Below, piece after piece: positions 35,517 through 45,529 of a stretch of DNA of 64,000 nt. The position numbers were made by a program, and so were the translations under genes. Within the stretch, counting starts at the first letter, position 1, and each line of letters starts with the position of its first letter. Below the pieces are notes generated by a model. The model was not told the origin of the DNA. It saw nothing but the letters and a program-made list of their open reading frames with translations, and did not search any database. Location: positions 62,001 through 126,000 of the forward strand of contig NZ_FOVP01000008.1 in NCBI RefSeq assembly GCF_900115165.1, written 5' to 3'. The DNA comes from Roseovarius lutimaris. GTDB lineage: Bacteria > Pseudomonadota > Alphaproteobacteria > Rhodobacterales > Rhodobacteraceae.

Positions 35517-38465
35517 TTAACCGAGCGCGTCGTTACAGCGCTGACAGGTGCCGGGATGGGCGTGGTGGCTGCCGACATCGGGCAGGATTTTCCAGCAGCG
35601 CTGGCATTTTTCACCATCCGCACGCTCGAATACCACGGTGACACCCTCCACCTCTGGCAGGCGGAAGGCCTCGGACGGAGCCGGATCGCCTGTAAGCTGG
35701 ATGTCGGAGGTGATGCAGATATCCTCGAAATTCACCGATTTCAGCAGTGCAAGCATCTCTGCGTCGCGGGCATGGACCACCGGCGCGGCCTCAAGGCTGG
35801 CGCCGATGACTTTTTCGGTGCGCTGCACCTCAAGGGCGGCGGTGACCACCCGGCGCGCGGCGCGCACCTTGGCCCATTTCGCCGCCAGATCTGGATCAAG
35901 CCAGGTGGCGGGCGTGTCGGGAATGTCGACCAGATGCACCGAGCTTTCCTCGCCCGGGAACCGCTCCAGCCAGACCTCTTCCATGGTGAAGACAAGCACC
36001 GGCGCGAGCCATGTTGTCAGGCGGTGGAACAGCAGATCAAGCACCGTGCGCGCGGCACGGCGGCGCGCGGTGTCGCCATCGCAATAGAGCGCATCCTTGC
36101 GGATATCGAAATAAAACGCGCTCAGCTCAAGTGTGGCAAAGTTGAAAACCTGCTGGAATACCCCTTGGAAATCATAGGCTTCAAAACCACTCTTCACCCT
36201 TGCATCAAGCTCGGCCAGACGGTGCAGCACCCAACGTTCCAACTCGGGCATATCCGCCGCGTCAACCCGGTCAGCTTCTTCAAAATGCGCCAGGGCCCCA
36301 AGCATGAACCGCATCGTGTTGCGCAACCGGCGATAGCTGTCGGCGGTCCCTTTCAGGATTTCCGGCCCGATCCGCTGGTCGTTGGTATAGTCGGTCTGCG
36401 CCACCCAGAGACGCAGGATATCTGCACCGTACTGCTTGACCACCTCTTCGGGCACGATGGTGTTGCCGATGGATTTGGACATTTTCACGCCCTTTTCATC
36501 CAGCGTAAAGCCGTGGGTCAGCACGCCCCGGTAAGGTGCGTGACCGATGGTGCCGCAGGCCTGAAGCATCGAGGAATGGAACCAGCCGCGATGCTGGTCG
36601 GTGCCCTCAAGGTAAAGGTCGGCCATGCCGTCCTCTGACCCATCTTCGCGATCGCGCAGAACAAAGGCATGGGTCGAGCCGGAATCGAACCACACATCGA
36701 GGATATCATCGACCTTATCCCACTGGTCGGCGTCATGGTCCGTGCCAAGGAAGCGTTCCTTGGCGCCGGGTTTATACCAGGCATCGGCGCCTTCGGCCTC
36801 GAACGCCGCAAGGATACGCGCATTCACCGTTGCGTCACGCAAAAGAAAATCAGGGTCGGTGGGCAAAGCGCCCTTTTTCACAAAACAGGTCAGCGGCACG
36901 CCCCAGGCGCGTTGCCGCGACAGCACCCAGTCGGGCCGCGCCTCGATCATCGAATAGAGCCGGTTGCGCCCGGTTTTCGGCGTCCAGGTTACCAGTTTGT
37001 CGATCGAGGTGAGCGCGCGGGTGCGGATCGTCGTGCCGTAGTCGTCCTGCCCGTCGCCAACGGGGCGATCCACTGCAGCAAACCATTGCGGCGTGTTGCG
37101 ATAGATCACCGGCGCTTTGGAGCGCCAGGAATGCGGATAGCTGTGCTTGATCTTGCCACGCGCCAGCAAGCCGCCAACCTCGGCCAGCTTGTCGATCACC
37201 GCCTTGTTGGCATCGCCCTCTTTGCCGTTGGGCTTGAGGATCGCCTTACCGCCAAACAGCGGCAGATCATCGCGAAACCGGCCATCTTCCATGACGTTAT
37301 AGGTGATCACCTGTTCCAGCATACCGAGATCGCGATAAAGCTCGAATTCTTCCATCCCGTGGGAGGGGGCGCAGTGGACAAAGCCGGTGCCTTCTTCGTC
37401 GGTGACGAAATCGGCGGCGCGGAAATCTCGGGGGTCGTTCCATTCGCCGTTGCCGCCTTCGGCACCGGCCAGCGGGTGTTGCAGCGACAGGCCCGACAGT
37501 TCATCCGCGCTCACGTCGCGCAGACGGGTAAACATGCCGTCCTCAAGCCGGGCGCGGGTCATTACATCCCCGGCAAGCTTGTCGGCCAGAATGAATTTAT
37601 CGCCGACATTGGCCCAGCTTTCATCGGGCGTCGAGGTGACCTCGTAGAGGCCATAGGCAAAGGTTTCGCCGTAAACCACGGCCTTGTTGCTTGGCATGGT
37701 CCAGGGGGTGGTGGTCCAGATGACGACATGGGCGCCTATCAGGTCCCGATTCTGAAGCTTGGCCCCCTCACCAGCGGCCGGATCGACAACCCTGAACTTC
37801 ACCCAGATCGTAAAGCTTTCCTTGTCGTGATATTCCACCTCGGCCTCGGCCAGGGCGGTCTGCTCAATCGGCGACCACATCACGGGTTTGGAGCCTTGAT
37901 AAAGCGTGCCGTTCATCAGGAACTTCTGGAATTCCTCGGCGATGATCCGTTCGGCGCGGAAATCCATGGTCAGGTACGGCTTGTCCCACTTGCCGGTGAC
38001 ACCAAGGCGCTTGAATTCGTCGCGCTGGATGTCGATCCAGCCTTCGGCGAATTTGCGGCATTCTTGACGGAAATCGACAATATTAACCTCGTCCTTGTCC
38101 TTGCCCTTGGCGCGGTACTGCTCTTCGATCTTCCACTCGATCGGCAGGCCGTGACAATCCCAGCCGGGGATATAGCGCGCATCGCGGCCCATCATCTGTT
38201 GGCTACGCACCACCATATCCTTGAGGATCTTGTTGAGCGCGTGACCGATATGCAGATGCCCGTTGGCATAGGGCGGTCCGTCATGCAGGGTAAAGGGCGC
38301 GCGCCCTTCGGCCTTGGCGCGCAGGCGGTCATAGATCTCAAGCCGTGCCCAACGATCAAGCCATTCCGGCTCGCGTTTGGGCAGGCCCGCGCGCATCGGG
38401 AAATCGGTTTGGGGAAGGTTCAGCGTGGCTTTATAGTCGGGCGTTTGGGCGGTGTCGGCGCACAT
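35517..38465 (-). CDS. ileS: Isoleucyl-tRNA synthetase
   Basis: A 982-residue class Ia synthetase. The HIGH motif is in PYANGHLHIGHALNK (residues 72-75), the KMSKS loop in GVKMSKSIGN (about residue 660), and an insertion with an editing domain lies between (TTTPWTMPSNKAV; GTGFVHCAPSHG). The C terminus carries a zinc-binding pair, CQRCWK and CQRCND, as in bacterial-type IleRS. The ATG at 38465 is the first codon of the frame. Confidence 0.97.
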   Translation of the reverse strand: MCADTAQTPDYKATLNLPQTDFPMRAGLPKREPEWLDRWARLEIYDRLRAKAEGRAPFTLHDGPPYANGHLHIGHALNKILKDMVVRSQQMMGRDARYIPGWDCHGLPIEWKIEEQYRAKGKDKDEVNIVDFRQECRKFAEGWIDIQRDEFKRLGVTGKWDKPYLTMDFRAERIIAEEFQKFLMNGTLYQGSKPVMWSPIEQTALAEAEVEYHDKESFTIWVKFRVVDPAAGEGAKLQNRDLIGAHVVIWTTTPWTMPSNKAVVYGETFAYGLYEVTSTPDESWANVGDKFILADKLAGDVMTRARLEDGMFTRLRDVSADELSGLSLQHPLAGAEGGNGEWNDPRDFRAADFVTDEEGTGFVHCAPSHGMEEFELYRDLGMLEQVITYNVMEDGRFRDDLPLFGGKAILKPNGKEGDANKAVIDKLAEVGGLLARGKIKHSYPHSWRSKAPVIYRNTPQWFAAVDRPVGDGQDDYGTTIRTRALTSIDKLVTWTPKTGRNRLYSMIEARPDWVLSRQRAWGVPLTCFVKKGALPTDPDFLLRDATVNARILAAFEAEGADAWYKPGAKERFLGTDHDADQWDKVDDILDVWFDSGSTHAFVLRDREDGSEDGMADLYLEGTDQHRGWFHSSMLQACGTIGHAPYRGVLTHGFTLDEKGVKMSKSIGNTIVPEEVVKQYGADILRLWVAQTDYTNDQRIGPEILKGTADSYRRLRNTMRFMLGALAHFEEADRVDAADMPELERWVLHRLAELDARVKSGFEAYDFQGVFQQVFNFATLELSAFYFDIRKDALYCDGDTARRRAARTVLDLLFHRLTTWLAPVLVFTMEEVWLERFPGEESSVHLVDIPDTPATWLDPDLAAKWAKVRAARRVVTAALEVQRTEKVIGASLEAAPVVHARDAEMLALLKSVNFEDICITSDIQLTGDPAPSEAFRLPEVEGVTVVFERADGEKCQRCWKILPDVGSHHAHPGTCQRCNDALG

Positions 38466-38684
38466 TGCGGGCGTCCTTTGTCACTGGTCTTGCATCAATC
38501 TGGATGAGGGGCGGCGCGCTTGCTCATACGCCTTGTCCCGGCGGCTCGATCTGATCAGAGCGCCGGGCATGTAATTCGAATAATGATCGCAGTGCGTGTC
38601 ATCATGGCCGCCTTATAGGCGCGCTGCCCGGCCCCGTCCAGAGGGGGGATTGCCTTGGGCGCACAGGCACGCCACATAAGGCAT

Positions 38685-39095
38685 ATGACAAACGCCCTGC
38701 CCCCCCGCTTTCCCATCACCCGACCCGAGATCGAGCATGTGGTGGCCGTGTTCTATGCCGCCGTGCGCGCGCATCCCGGGCTTGGGCCGGTGTTTGCGGT
38801 GCATGTCACCGACTGGCCCGCGCATGAGGCGCGGGTCGCGGATTTCTGGGCCAACGCGATCCTGCATGAGCGGGTCTATGACGGCAGCCCGATGGAGGCG
38901 CATGTCAAGGCGCGCAACGTTCAGCCGGGGATGTTTTCCACCTGGCTGGCGTTGTTTGATCGCACGCTTGAGCGCGAGTTGACTGGCGAACAGGCGGCGG
39001 CCTGGTCGGCGCTTGCGCATCGCATCGGGCGGTCCCTGCGCGCGGGCGTGGTCGATCGCGCCACCCTGCCCGGCGGCATCCCCAAGCTGCGCTAG
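38685..39095 (+). CDS. Group III truncated hemoglobin
   Basis: A 136-residue trHb of group III: FPITRPEIEHVVAVFYAAVRAHPGLGPVF, then DFWANAILHERVYDGSPMEAHVKA with the proximal-side His, and FSTWLALFDRTLERELTGEQAAAW. Such proteins bind O2 or NO; a physiological role is not settled. The ATG at 38685 is used; an in-frame TTG at 38655 lacks support. The stop codon shares a CTAG palindrome with the stop of the convergent DUF2339 gene. Confidence 0.85.
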   Translation: MTNALPPRFPITRPEIEHVVAVFYAAVRAHPGLGPVFAVHVTDWPAHEARVADFWANAILHERVYDGSPMEAHVKARNVQPGMFSTWLALFDRTLERELTGEQAAAWSALAHRIGRSLRAGVVDRATLPGGIPKLR

Positions 39096-41770
39096 GCCGA
39101 AGGCTCTGCCATATGGCGCGCGATACGTTGATTGAGCCAAGCAAGCCCCGCCAGCGACAGGCCAAGCCCAAGGAAGGACGCCACCCGCACCAGCCCGGCA
39201 AGACCCGCCATATCGACCAGAAACACCTTGGCCACGGTCAGCGCGACCCCGGCCATAGCCAGACGGCGCAGGGTCTCTGAGCGGCGCAACAGCGCCAGCA
39301 AAAGCAACACGGCCGACACCGCGATGAGCGCAATGGTGTAGCTATATAACTCGCCATCGCTGACGCCGGACACCGACAGATCGCGCCCCTGCCACAAGCG
39401 GCGGATCTCAAGCGCGCCGTACCAGGCGGCATAGGCCGAGGCGAACAGGGCAAAGACCCGCCGCAACAGGCGCGGCAGATGTCCAAGCCTCCACGCGGCC
39501 ATCGCAAAGACAAGGGCAACCGGCAGATAGGCCGCCGCCAGACTGTCGAAAATCGCCGGGCCGGTGACCCATTCCTTGCGCCACATGAAGGGCATCAACG
39601 GGTTGGTCAGCACCGCCTGCGCGGCCAGCAATATCGCGCCAATCGCGCCTGCCCCTACTGCCAGGGTAACGCGCAACACGCGCATGATCCTGCCACCGAC
39701 CTGAAGCCGGTAAAGCTGTGTCATCGCGGTGACAAGCCAGACCGTGGCCATCAGCCCAAGCCCGGCATGCCCCATCGCACCGAGGCCGCCAAGCCAGCGT
39801 TGCAAAAGAACGCTCGCGAAAATGGCGGCGATGTTCCAGATCGCGCTTTCAACAACAACCCGCGTGGCATGGCCCGCGCGCGGCGCCATCACCCACCAAG
39901 CCGCCCCCAGCAAGGCCAAAGGCCCGGCATGCGACAGGATCACATCGCTCAGGCTGGCCCTATTCACCGCCCAGAGAAGGCCCGGATCAAGCACAAGACG
40001 ATAGCCGATGACGGCGATGCCAAGCTGTGCTACTCCGCCCAAAAGCGGTAGGTCAAAGCGTCGGTCAATCAGCGCGGTCACAAGCACCATCACCGCAAGC
40101 GCCAGCGTAAGCGCCGCCGCGCTCAGCATCACGAAAAGCGCCAGCGAGATAAGAACAATCGCGGCCCCTGCAAAGAGGGCCACGTGCAAGCGCGCCTCTT
40201 GCCCTTGGGCCTTGGCGGCGCGCATCGCAAACCAGACCATGAGCCCCGCCATCGCAATCACATGCAGCGCCCAATGGTAACCGCCGATCACATCGCCGGG
40301 CTGCCACCACAGCTCCAGGATCAGGGCCATCGCCGGGCCGGCCAGAGCCGCGCCAAGCGCCCAGAGGATCATCGCCACCACGCCGCCAGACCACCGCATC
40401 CGAAGCGCAAAGAGGGTTGAGGTCACCGCCCCGCCCAGCATCAGGACGCTGGCCGCCAGCGGCGCGGGGGTTTCCGGCAAACGCGCGGCCCCTGCGCGGA
40501 ATGTCGCCCAGAGGGGACCGGACTCCAGCCCCTCAACCGCGACGAAGACAAGGCCCGCAAGCGCCGGAAGCACCGGTAGATCCTCAAGCGCAGGCGCGCG
40601 CGATGTGCCGAGCACAAGCGCCGCAATCATCGCCGCCAAAAGCCCCAGCGACAGCCAGATCGTCAACACATCGCCCGCGTCCATGGCGACAAGCACCGCG
40701 GCCGCACTGCTGAGTGCGACCATGGCGAGCGCAAGACGGGTCGGGAACTCCGGGAAATCGCCGCCCGCCATGATCCGCCGACTTAGCGAATTGCCCGCAT
40801 GCAGCGGGGTCAGGCGGCGCTCTGGCACCAGTACGGCAAACAGCGTCGCCAAGGCCCAGAACGCCAGATAATGCAGCGCGCCTGCCCCGCCGAGATAAAG
40901 CAGCGTCGCGCCGCCAACCGTCACCGCAAGGGCCAGCACAGATATCCAGGCCCATCGGCGCCACGCATCCACCGCAAGCCCGACAAAGGCCAAAAGCGCG
41001 TAGTAATAGTAAAACACCCAAGGCGCATCCGACGACCCGCCGACAAGAAACGGCGCGGCGCCCGCCCCCGTCAACCCAAGCGCCGAGAGGACCGGACCAT
41101 AGAACCAGCCAAGCCCGATTGCCACGGCCGCAACGCCGACAAGCGCGATCAGGGTGGCTTCGGGGCCGATCAACCCGTAAAGCGCACGCGCCGCCAGAAC
41201 GGCGGCGAAAAGCGTAATCACGCCCGCGCCCGACAGAACCGAGGGCAATCCCGCCGTTGCGCCGCGCTCATCGCCGTGGCGGCGTCGGATCAACTCGCCC
41301 CCGGCAATGAGGGCGGCGCCGAGCGCCAAGGCCCCCATGACGCGCCAGAACGGGGTCAAGAGACCGTTTTCAACGCCGTATTGCACCATGAACACCCCGG
41401 CCAGCGCCAGAGAGATGCCAGCCACCGCAAGCGCCCAATTCTCGCCCAGCCAGCGGACCAGCGAGGCCATCCTGTCACCGTTTAGAACAAAGGCGCGCGG
41501 CGGGGCGGGATCGTTTGCGGCAGGGCCTGCCTCGGGGGGCGGCGGCGTCGGCGCCGGTTCAGGGCGCACCCAGGGGCCGGTGGAAGCGACCTTCGGTGCA
41601 GGCTCTTGATTGATCGCGGTGGCCGACAGGGGCCGCTCACCCGCGCCAAGCTCTACCTCAAGCGCAGTTACCCGCGCCCTGAGGCGGGCATGCGACACCA
41701 GAAGATAAGGCAGCCCGACCACCACAAGGGCGAGAATGCACAGCGCAACAATGACCACAATCGTATCCAT
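39092..41770 (-). CDS. DUF2339 polytopic membrane protein
   Basis: An 892-residue inner-membrane protein with a short N-terminal anchor and charged helix, a Pro/Ala-rich linker around residues 55-90, and then more than twenty hydrophobic helices to the C terminus. This is the build of DUF2339 proteins; no function is established, though a role in envelope or surface processes is often guessed. Two ATGs lie two codons apart (41776 and 41770); AGG is seven bases before the second, which I use. Confidence 0.8.
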   Translation of the reverse strand: MDTIVVIVALCILALVVVGLPYLLVSHARLRARVTALEVELGAGERPLSATAINQEPAPKVASTGPWVRPEPAPTPPPPEAGPAANDPAPPRAFVLNGDRMASLVRWLGENWALAVAGISLALAGVFMVQYGVENGLLTPFWRVMGALALGAALIAGGELIRRRHGDERGATAGLPSVLSGAGVITLFAAVLAARALYGLIGPEATLIALVGVAAVAIGLGWFYGPVLSALGLTGAGAAPFLVGGSSDAPWVFYYYYALLAFVGLAVDAWRRWAWISVLALAVTVGGATLLYLGGAGALHYLAFWALATLFAVLVPERRLTPLHAGNSLSRRIMAGGDFPEFPTRLALAMVALSSAAAVLVAMDAGDVLTIWLSLGLLAAMIAALVLGTSRAPALEDLPVLPALAGLVFVAVEGLESGPLWATFRAGAARLPETPAPLAASVLMLGGAVTSTLFALRMRWSGGVVAMILWALGAALAGPAMALILELWWQPGDVIGGYHWALHVIAMAGLMVWFAMRAAKAQGQEARLHVALFAGAAIVLISLALFVMLSAAALTLALAVMVLVTALIDRRFDLPLLGGVAQLGIAVIGYRLVLDPGLLWAVNRASLSDVILSHAGPLALLGAAWWVMAPRAGHATRVVVESAIWNIAAIFASVLLQRWLGGLGAMGHAGLGLMATVWLVTAMTQLYRLQVGGRIMRVLRVTLAVGAGAIGAILLAAQAVLTNPLMPFMWRKEWVTGPAIFDSLAAAYLPVALVFAMAAWRLGHLPRLLRRVFALFASAYAAWYGALEIRRLWQGRDLSVSGVSDGELYSYTIALIAVSAVLLLLALLRRSETLRRLAMAGVALTVAKVFLVDMAGLAGLVRVASFLGLGLSLAGLAWLNQRIARHMAEPSA

Positions 41771-41806
41771 TTCCATACCTGTTTACTCGACCCGCAAGAC
41801 CGCGTG

Positions 41807-42814
41807 TTATCCTTGGGCGAAAAGCCCCGTCAACGCCCGTTTGACCAGCCCGGTGACAGACGGCCGACGCAGGCGCACAAAGGGCAAGGGGCGACAGACC
41901 TCGATGGTGGCAACCCCGACGCGCGCGGTCAGCGCGCCGTTGACCACGCCTTCGCCAAAGCGGCGCGACAGCTTCGAGACAAGCCCGCCGCCGGCCACGC
42001 TGCTGATCAGGTCATCGCCCACCGCCACCGCGCCGGTGGCCACCAGATGCGCCATGACCGCACGCGCCAGGCGCCAGCTTCCCAGAACCCCGGCGCGCCC
42101 GCCATAAATCTCGGCCACCCGGCGGATCATCCGCAGATTGGCCACCAGAGCACCGATCACATCGGCAAGCGCAAGCGGCACAAGTGCTGTCACCGTCGCC
42201 ACCTGCCGCGCGGCGGTTTCAACCTCGCGCCGGGCAAGCGCATCGAGCGGCGCCAAAAGCTCGGACTCGGCCAGACCGATCAGCGCCTCTGCGTCAAACT
42301 GTTCAGGCGCGCGCTCCTTTAGGCGCTCTTGGCCCCAGCGGGTCTCATCGCGGGTGGCGTAAAGCGCCTGTAGACGGTCCACTACACCACGTGCCTGAAC
42401 CAGATCGGCGCCCGCAAGAGCGCCAACCGCCGCCCGGTTAAGCGCGTCTAGCCGCCCCAAACGCACAAACCCGGCCATTTCGCGCAGCCCAAGCAGAACG
42501 GCGATGCCCAAAAGGGCAATCCCCATCGCCGCCACCAAATATCCGAGGATCGGCACCCGGTCGATCAGGTTCAGAGCGAAATCCCAGGCCGCGACCGACA
42601 CAGCCGCCCCCAGAAGACCAAGCGCAAGCGCCCAAAAGGCGCGGCCAAGGCGCGAGGGCGGGCGCGCTGCGCCGCTGATCGTCGCCTGCATGGCGCCCCC
42701 CTGCGGCATTTCTGCGTCGGGCTCGGGGATCGGCGGCGCGCGGTCGGGGCCGAGCGTGTCGGCGCCGTCATCGAGTTCGATCAACACCGGGCCGGTTGAT
42801 TTTGCCTTGCTCAT
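41807..42814 (-). CDS. YcjF/TIGR01620 family membrane protein (DUF697)
   Basis: A 335-residue protein with an acidic Pro-rich N terminus, two membrane helices (about residues 60-110: FWALALGLLGAAVSVAAW and LGYLVAAMGIALLGIAVLL) and a C-terminal DUF697 domain (LVPLALADVIGALVANLRMIRRVAEIYGG). It is the usual partner of the YcjX ATPase-like protein, here two genes upstream in the same operon. Known in enterobacteria as a stress-induced pair; the biochemical role is unclear. Its start overlaps the GNAT stop by 4 nt. Confidence 0.85.
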   Translation of the reverse strand: MSKAKSTGPVLIELDDGADTLGPDRAPPIPEPDAEMPQGGAMQATISGAARPPSRLGRAFWALALGLLGAAVSVAAWDFALNLIDRVPILGYLVAAMGIALLGIAVLLGLREMAGFVRLGRLDALNRAAVGALAGADLVQARGVVDRLQALYATRDETRWGQERLKERAPEQFDAEALIGLAESELLAPLDALARREVETAARQVATVTALVPLALADVIGALVANLRMIRRVAEIYGGRAGVLGSWRLARAVMAHLVATGAVAVGDDLISSVAGGGLVSKLSRRFGEGVVNGALTARVGVATIEVCRPLPFVRLRRPSVTGLVKRALTGLFAQG

Positions 42815-43281
42815 TGGATTGCGCCTTTCTCGGAGGTCCAGACCATCAGGATATCGGGCAGGTTTTCGTCATTGCCATAGCCCGGACTGCGCCCGTATTC
42901 GATAAACCCGTTGGCCGCATAAAACGCCTGCGCCCCGGTATTTGCCTCAAGCACCCATAGATCGAGCGCCTGCGCCTCGGCCTTGGCCTCGGCCAAAAGC
43001 GCGCGCCCGATGCCCCGGTTGCGACGATCGGGATGGACATAAAGCGCATGAATGCGGCGGCCGTCGCGCACAATAAAGCCGGCCACGCCGCGCCCGTCCT
43101 TGAGCACCCGCACCCAACCCCAGCGGATCACTTTGACGAAGGTGGTGAGATCTTCGCGCCGCGTGCGCACCTGTGGCAGCCAGGGCGTCGCGCGGGTAAA
43201 GCGCCACAGGATCACCGCGAGGCGCGGCAGATGCCAGAGCCGCGCCGGGCGCGGCTCCATTACCGGAACAACGATACTCAT
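42811..43281 (-). CDS. GNAT family N-acetyltransferase
   Basis: A 156-residue acetyltransferase. The acetyl-CoA loop reads VHPDRRNRGIGRALLAEAKAEA, followed by LWVLEANTGAQAFYAANGFIEYGR, the standard GNAT motif A and B. The substrate is unknown. It is inserted between ycjX and ycjF with 4-nt overlaps on both sides, so all three are translationally coupled, which suggests a common job. Confidence 0.82.
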   Translation of the reverse strand: MSIVVPVMEPRPARLWHLPRLAVILWRFTRATPWLPQVRTRREDLTTFVKVIRWGWVRVLKDGRGVAGFIVRDGRRIHALYVHPDRRNRGIGRALLAEAKAEAQALDLWVLEANTGAQAFYAANGFIEYGRSPGYGNDENLPDILMVWTSEKGAIQ

Positions 43282-44690
43282 AGGCGATCCCCAAGCAGAA
43301 ACTCTGCGGCGCGGTCAAGCCGGATATGGGGCGGCCCCTCGCCCGGCCGCAGGTTTAGCCGCGCCGGCGCAAAGCGCATCACGTTATATTCGCCATCAAG
43401 CCAGCGTGTCGCGCCGGAGCGCGAGGCCGACAAGAGCGCGCCGGGGTCCTGCGGCAAGGCACCGGGATAAAGCACCGCCTGCTTGCCGGTCTCCAACAGC
43501 CGCCCGCGCACGCAATCGAGATCGCGGCCCTCATGGCTTAGCTGTTCCTCGACGGTGGCGCGCAGCGCCGCAATCGCCATGGCCTCGGTGTCGGCGCCGG
43601 CAAAATCGGCACGATCGCGCGCCTCGCGGGTCAGCGCCGCCATAATCGCGGTCAGCTGCGGGTGTTGGTTGTGGTGCAGGTGATCGGCCTTGGTCGCGGC
43701 AAACAGGATCTTTTCGACCCGTTTGCCGATCAAGAGCCGGGTCAGAAAGGCATTTCTGCCGGGCCGGAATGTGGCAAGGATCTCGGCCATGGCGCGGCGC
43801 ATGTCCTCAACCGCCTGCGGGCCCTTGTGGATCGCATCGAGCGCATCGACCAGCACCACCTGCCGGTCGATGCGCGCGAAATGATCGCGGAAAAACGGCC
43901 GCACGACCTCGCGCTTGTAGGCGTCATAGCGGCGCGCCATCTCGGAGCGCAGGCTTTTGCGCGTGCCCGCAGGCCCCTCGGGCAAAGGTGCAAAGGTGAC
44001 CACGGGCGACCCGGCAAGCTCTCCCGGCAGCAAGAAGCGCCCCGGCGTGCAGTCATAAAATCCGGCCTTGCGCGCGGCATCCAGATAGGCGGTAAACCCC
44101 TGCGCCAGCCCCTGCGCCACCGGCTCTTGCAGGGGGGCGGCGGAATCGACCCCGCCAAGCGCCGCAAGATAGGCCGCCGCCTCTGGCCGCTTGGCGAGGC
44201 GCGCCAGAACCTCGGCCGACCAGGCGTCATAGGATTTATCCAGAAGCGCCAGATCAAGCAGCCATTCGCCGGGATAATCGACGATATCCAGATGCACGGT
44301 GCGCGGCCCGGTCACCCCCGCCAAAAGGCCGGTCGGGCGCACCCGCAGCGACAGGCGCAGTTCAGACACGGCACGCGTACTTTCGGGCCAATGCGGCTCA
44401 GTCGCGGTGAGAGCGGCCAGATGATGCTCGAAATCAAAGCGTGGCAGGGTGTCATCGGGCTGTGGCTGAAGGAAGGCGGCACTGATGCGCCCCTCAGAGG
44501 CGGCCAAAAGCCCCGGCATCCGGCCGCGATCCATCAGATTGGCCACAAGCGAGGTGATGAACACCGTCTTGCCCGCGCGTGCAAGCCCGGTGACGCCAAG
44601 GCGTATCACCGGCTCGAACAGGGCGCCCGACACCCGGTCGCCTACCCCCTCGATCCCGCGCGTCAGCCCCTCTGCCAGCTGTGAAATCAC
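43278..44690 (-). CDS. YcjX family P-loop protein (DUF463)
   Basis: A 470-residue GTPase-like protein. The Walker A motif is GLARAGKTVFITSLVANLM (about residues 35-53); HLDIVDYPGEWLLDLALL supplies a DxxG-like Walker B region, and LFAATKADHLHHNQH the NKxD-like base recognition (TKAD). I choose the GTG at 44690 (VISQLAEGLTRG), preceded by GGGTG; the frame stays open another 50 codons upstream without family-like sequence. Operon: ycjX, GNAT, ycjF. Confidence 0.87.
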   Translation of the reverse strand: MISQLAEGLTRGIEGVGDRVSGALFEPVIRLGVTGLARAGKTVFITSLVANLMDRGRMPGLLAASEGRISAAFLQPQPDDTLPRFDFEHHLAALTATEPHWPESTRAVSELRLSLRVRPTGLLAGVTGPRTVHLDIVDYPGEWLLDLALLDKSYDAWSAEVLARLAKRPEAAAYLAALGGVDSAAPLQEPVAQGLAQGFTAYLDAARKAGFYDCTPGRFLLPGELAGSPVVTFAPLPEGPAGTRKSLRSEMARRYDAYKREVVRPFFRDHFARIDRQVVLVDALDAIHKGPQAVEDMRRAMAEILATFRPGRNAFLTRLLIGKRVEKILFAATKADHLHHNQHPQLTAIMAALTREARDRADFAGADTEAMAIAALRATVEEQLSHEGRDLDCVRGRLLETGKQAVLYPGALPQDPGALLSASRSGATRWLDGEYNVMRFAPARLNLRPGEGPPHIRLDRAAEFLLGDRL

Positions 44691-44902
44691 CAAACACCCG
44701 CCCCTTTTACACCGGTTTGCCCCAAGATAGCCGCGCCGACCGCCACTTGCTAGGGGGGCAACGCGCTGGTTTTCCCCGCAAAACGTCAGGATCAGGGCAT
44801 GGCGCGGGAGATTGAGTATTTTTGGAACGGTGAAAGCCAATGCCGGTGATAGCCAAAGCGATTTTTCCGCGCTATACGGGCGGAAATTTGAGGAGCCCCA
44901 AC

Positions 44903-45529
44903 ATGGCCGAGACCGAGCAGCCGCAACTCTATCTGATTACTCCGCCCGAGTTTGAGCTTGGCCGCTTTCCAGAGACCCTCGCGCGGGTTCTGGATTCGCA
45001 AGAGGTGGCCTGTGTGCGCCTTGCCCTGGCGAGCCGCGACGAAGATCGCATCGCGCGCGCCGCCGATGCCTGTCGCGAGGTGACGCACACGCGCGACATT
45101 GCCCTGGTGATCGACACGCATGTGTTGATGGTGGAACGGCTTGGGCTTGACGGGGTGCACCTGCTGGATGGCGCCCGCACGGTACGGTTTGCGCGCAAGG
45201 AGTTGGGCGAGGATGCGATCATCGGAAGCTTTTGTGGCACCTCGCGTCATGACGGGATAAGTGCCGGCGAAGCGGGCGCCGATTACATCAGTTTCGGCCC
45301 TGTCGGCGCCTCGGCACTGGGCGATGGCAGCCGGGCCGAGGACGAGCTTTTTGACTGGTGGTCGAAGATGATCGAATTGCCGGTCGTGGCCGAAGGCGCG
45401 CTTGACGCGGGTCTTGTACGACAGCTTGCCCCGGTCACGGATTTTTTCGCCTTTGGCGATGAAATCTGGCAACATGACGATCCGGTCGCGGCGCTTGGCA
45501 ATCTGGTCGCGGCAATGGCCGAGGTTTAA
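44903..45529 (+). CDS. Thiamine-phosphate synthase-like protein
   Basis: A 208-residue TIM-barrel protein of the ThiE/TenI superfamily: LYLITPPEFELGRF, LVIDTHVLMVERLGLDGVHLLDG, IGSFCGTSRHDGISAGEAGADYISFGPVGAS. Several ThiE residues are changed: the QLREK segment is replaced by CVRLALASR and the HLGQ motif by HLLDG, so it may not be the functional thiamine enzyme. GAGGAG lies nine bases before the ATG at 44903. The stop codon overlaps that of olsA on the other strand (TTAA). Confidence 0.7.
   Translation: MAETEQPQLYLITPPEFELGRFPETLARVLDSQEVACVRLALASRDEDRIARAADACREVTHTRDIALVIDTHVLMVERLGLDGVHLLDGARTVRFARKELGEDAIIGSFCGTSRHDGISAGEAGADYISFGPVGASALGDGSRAEDELFDWWSKMIELPVVAEGALDAGLVRQLAPVTDFFAFGDEIWQHDDPVAALGNLVAAMAEV

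Noticed and set aside
36669..38507. 612-codon plus-strand open frame opposite ileS
   Set aside because: Shadow of the codon periodicity of ileS; no recognisable motif and it ends in the ileS upstream region.
44691..44902. TPP riboswitch before the ThiE-like gene
   Set aside because: The conserved CTGAGA thi-box words are absent.
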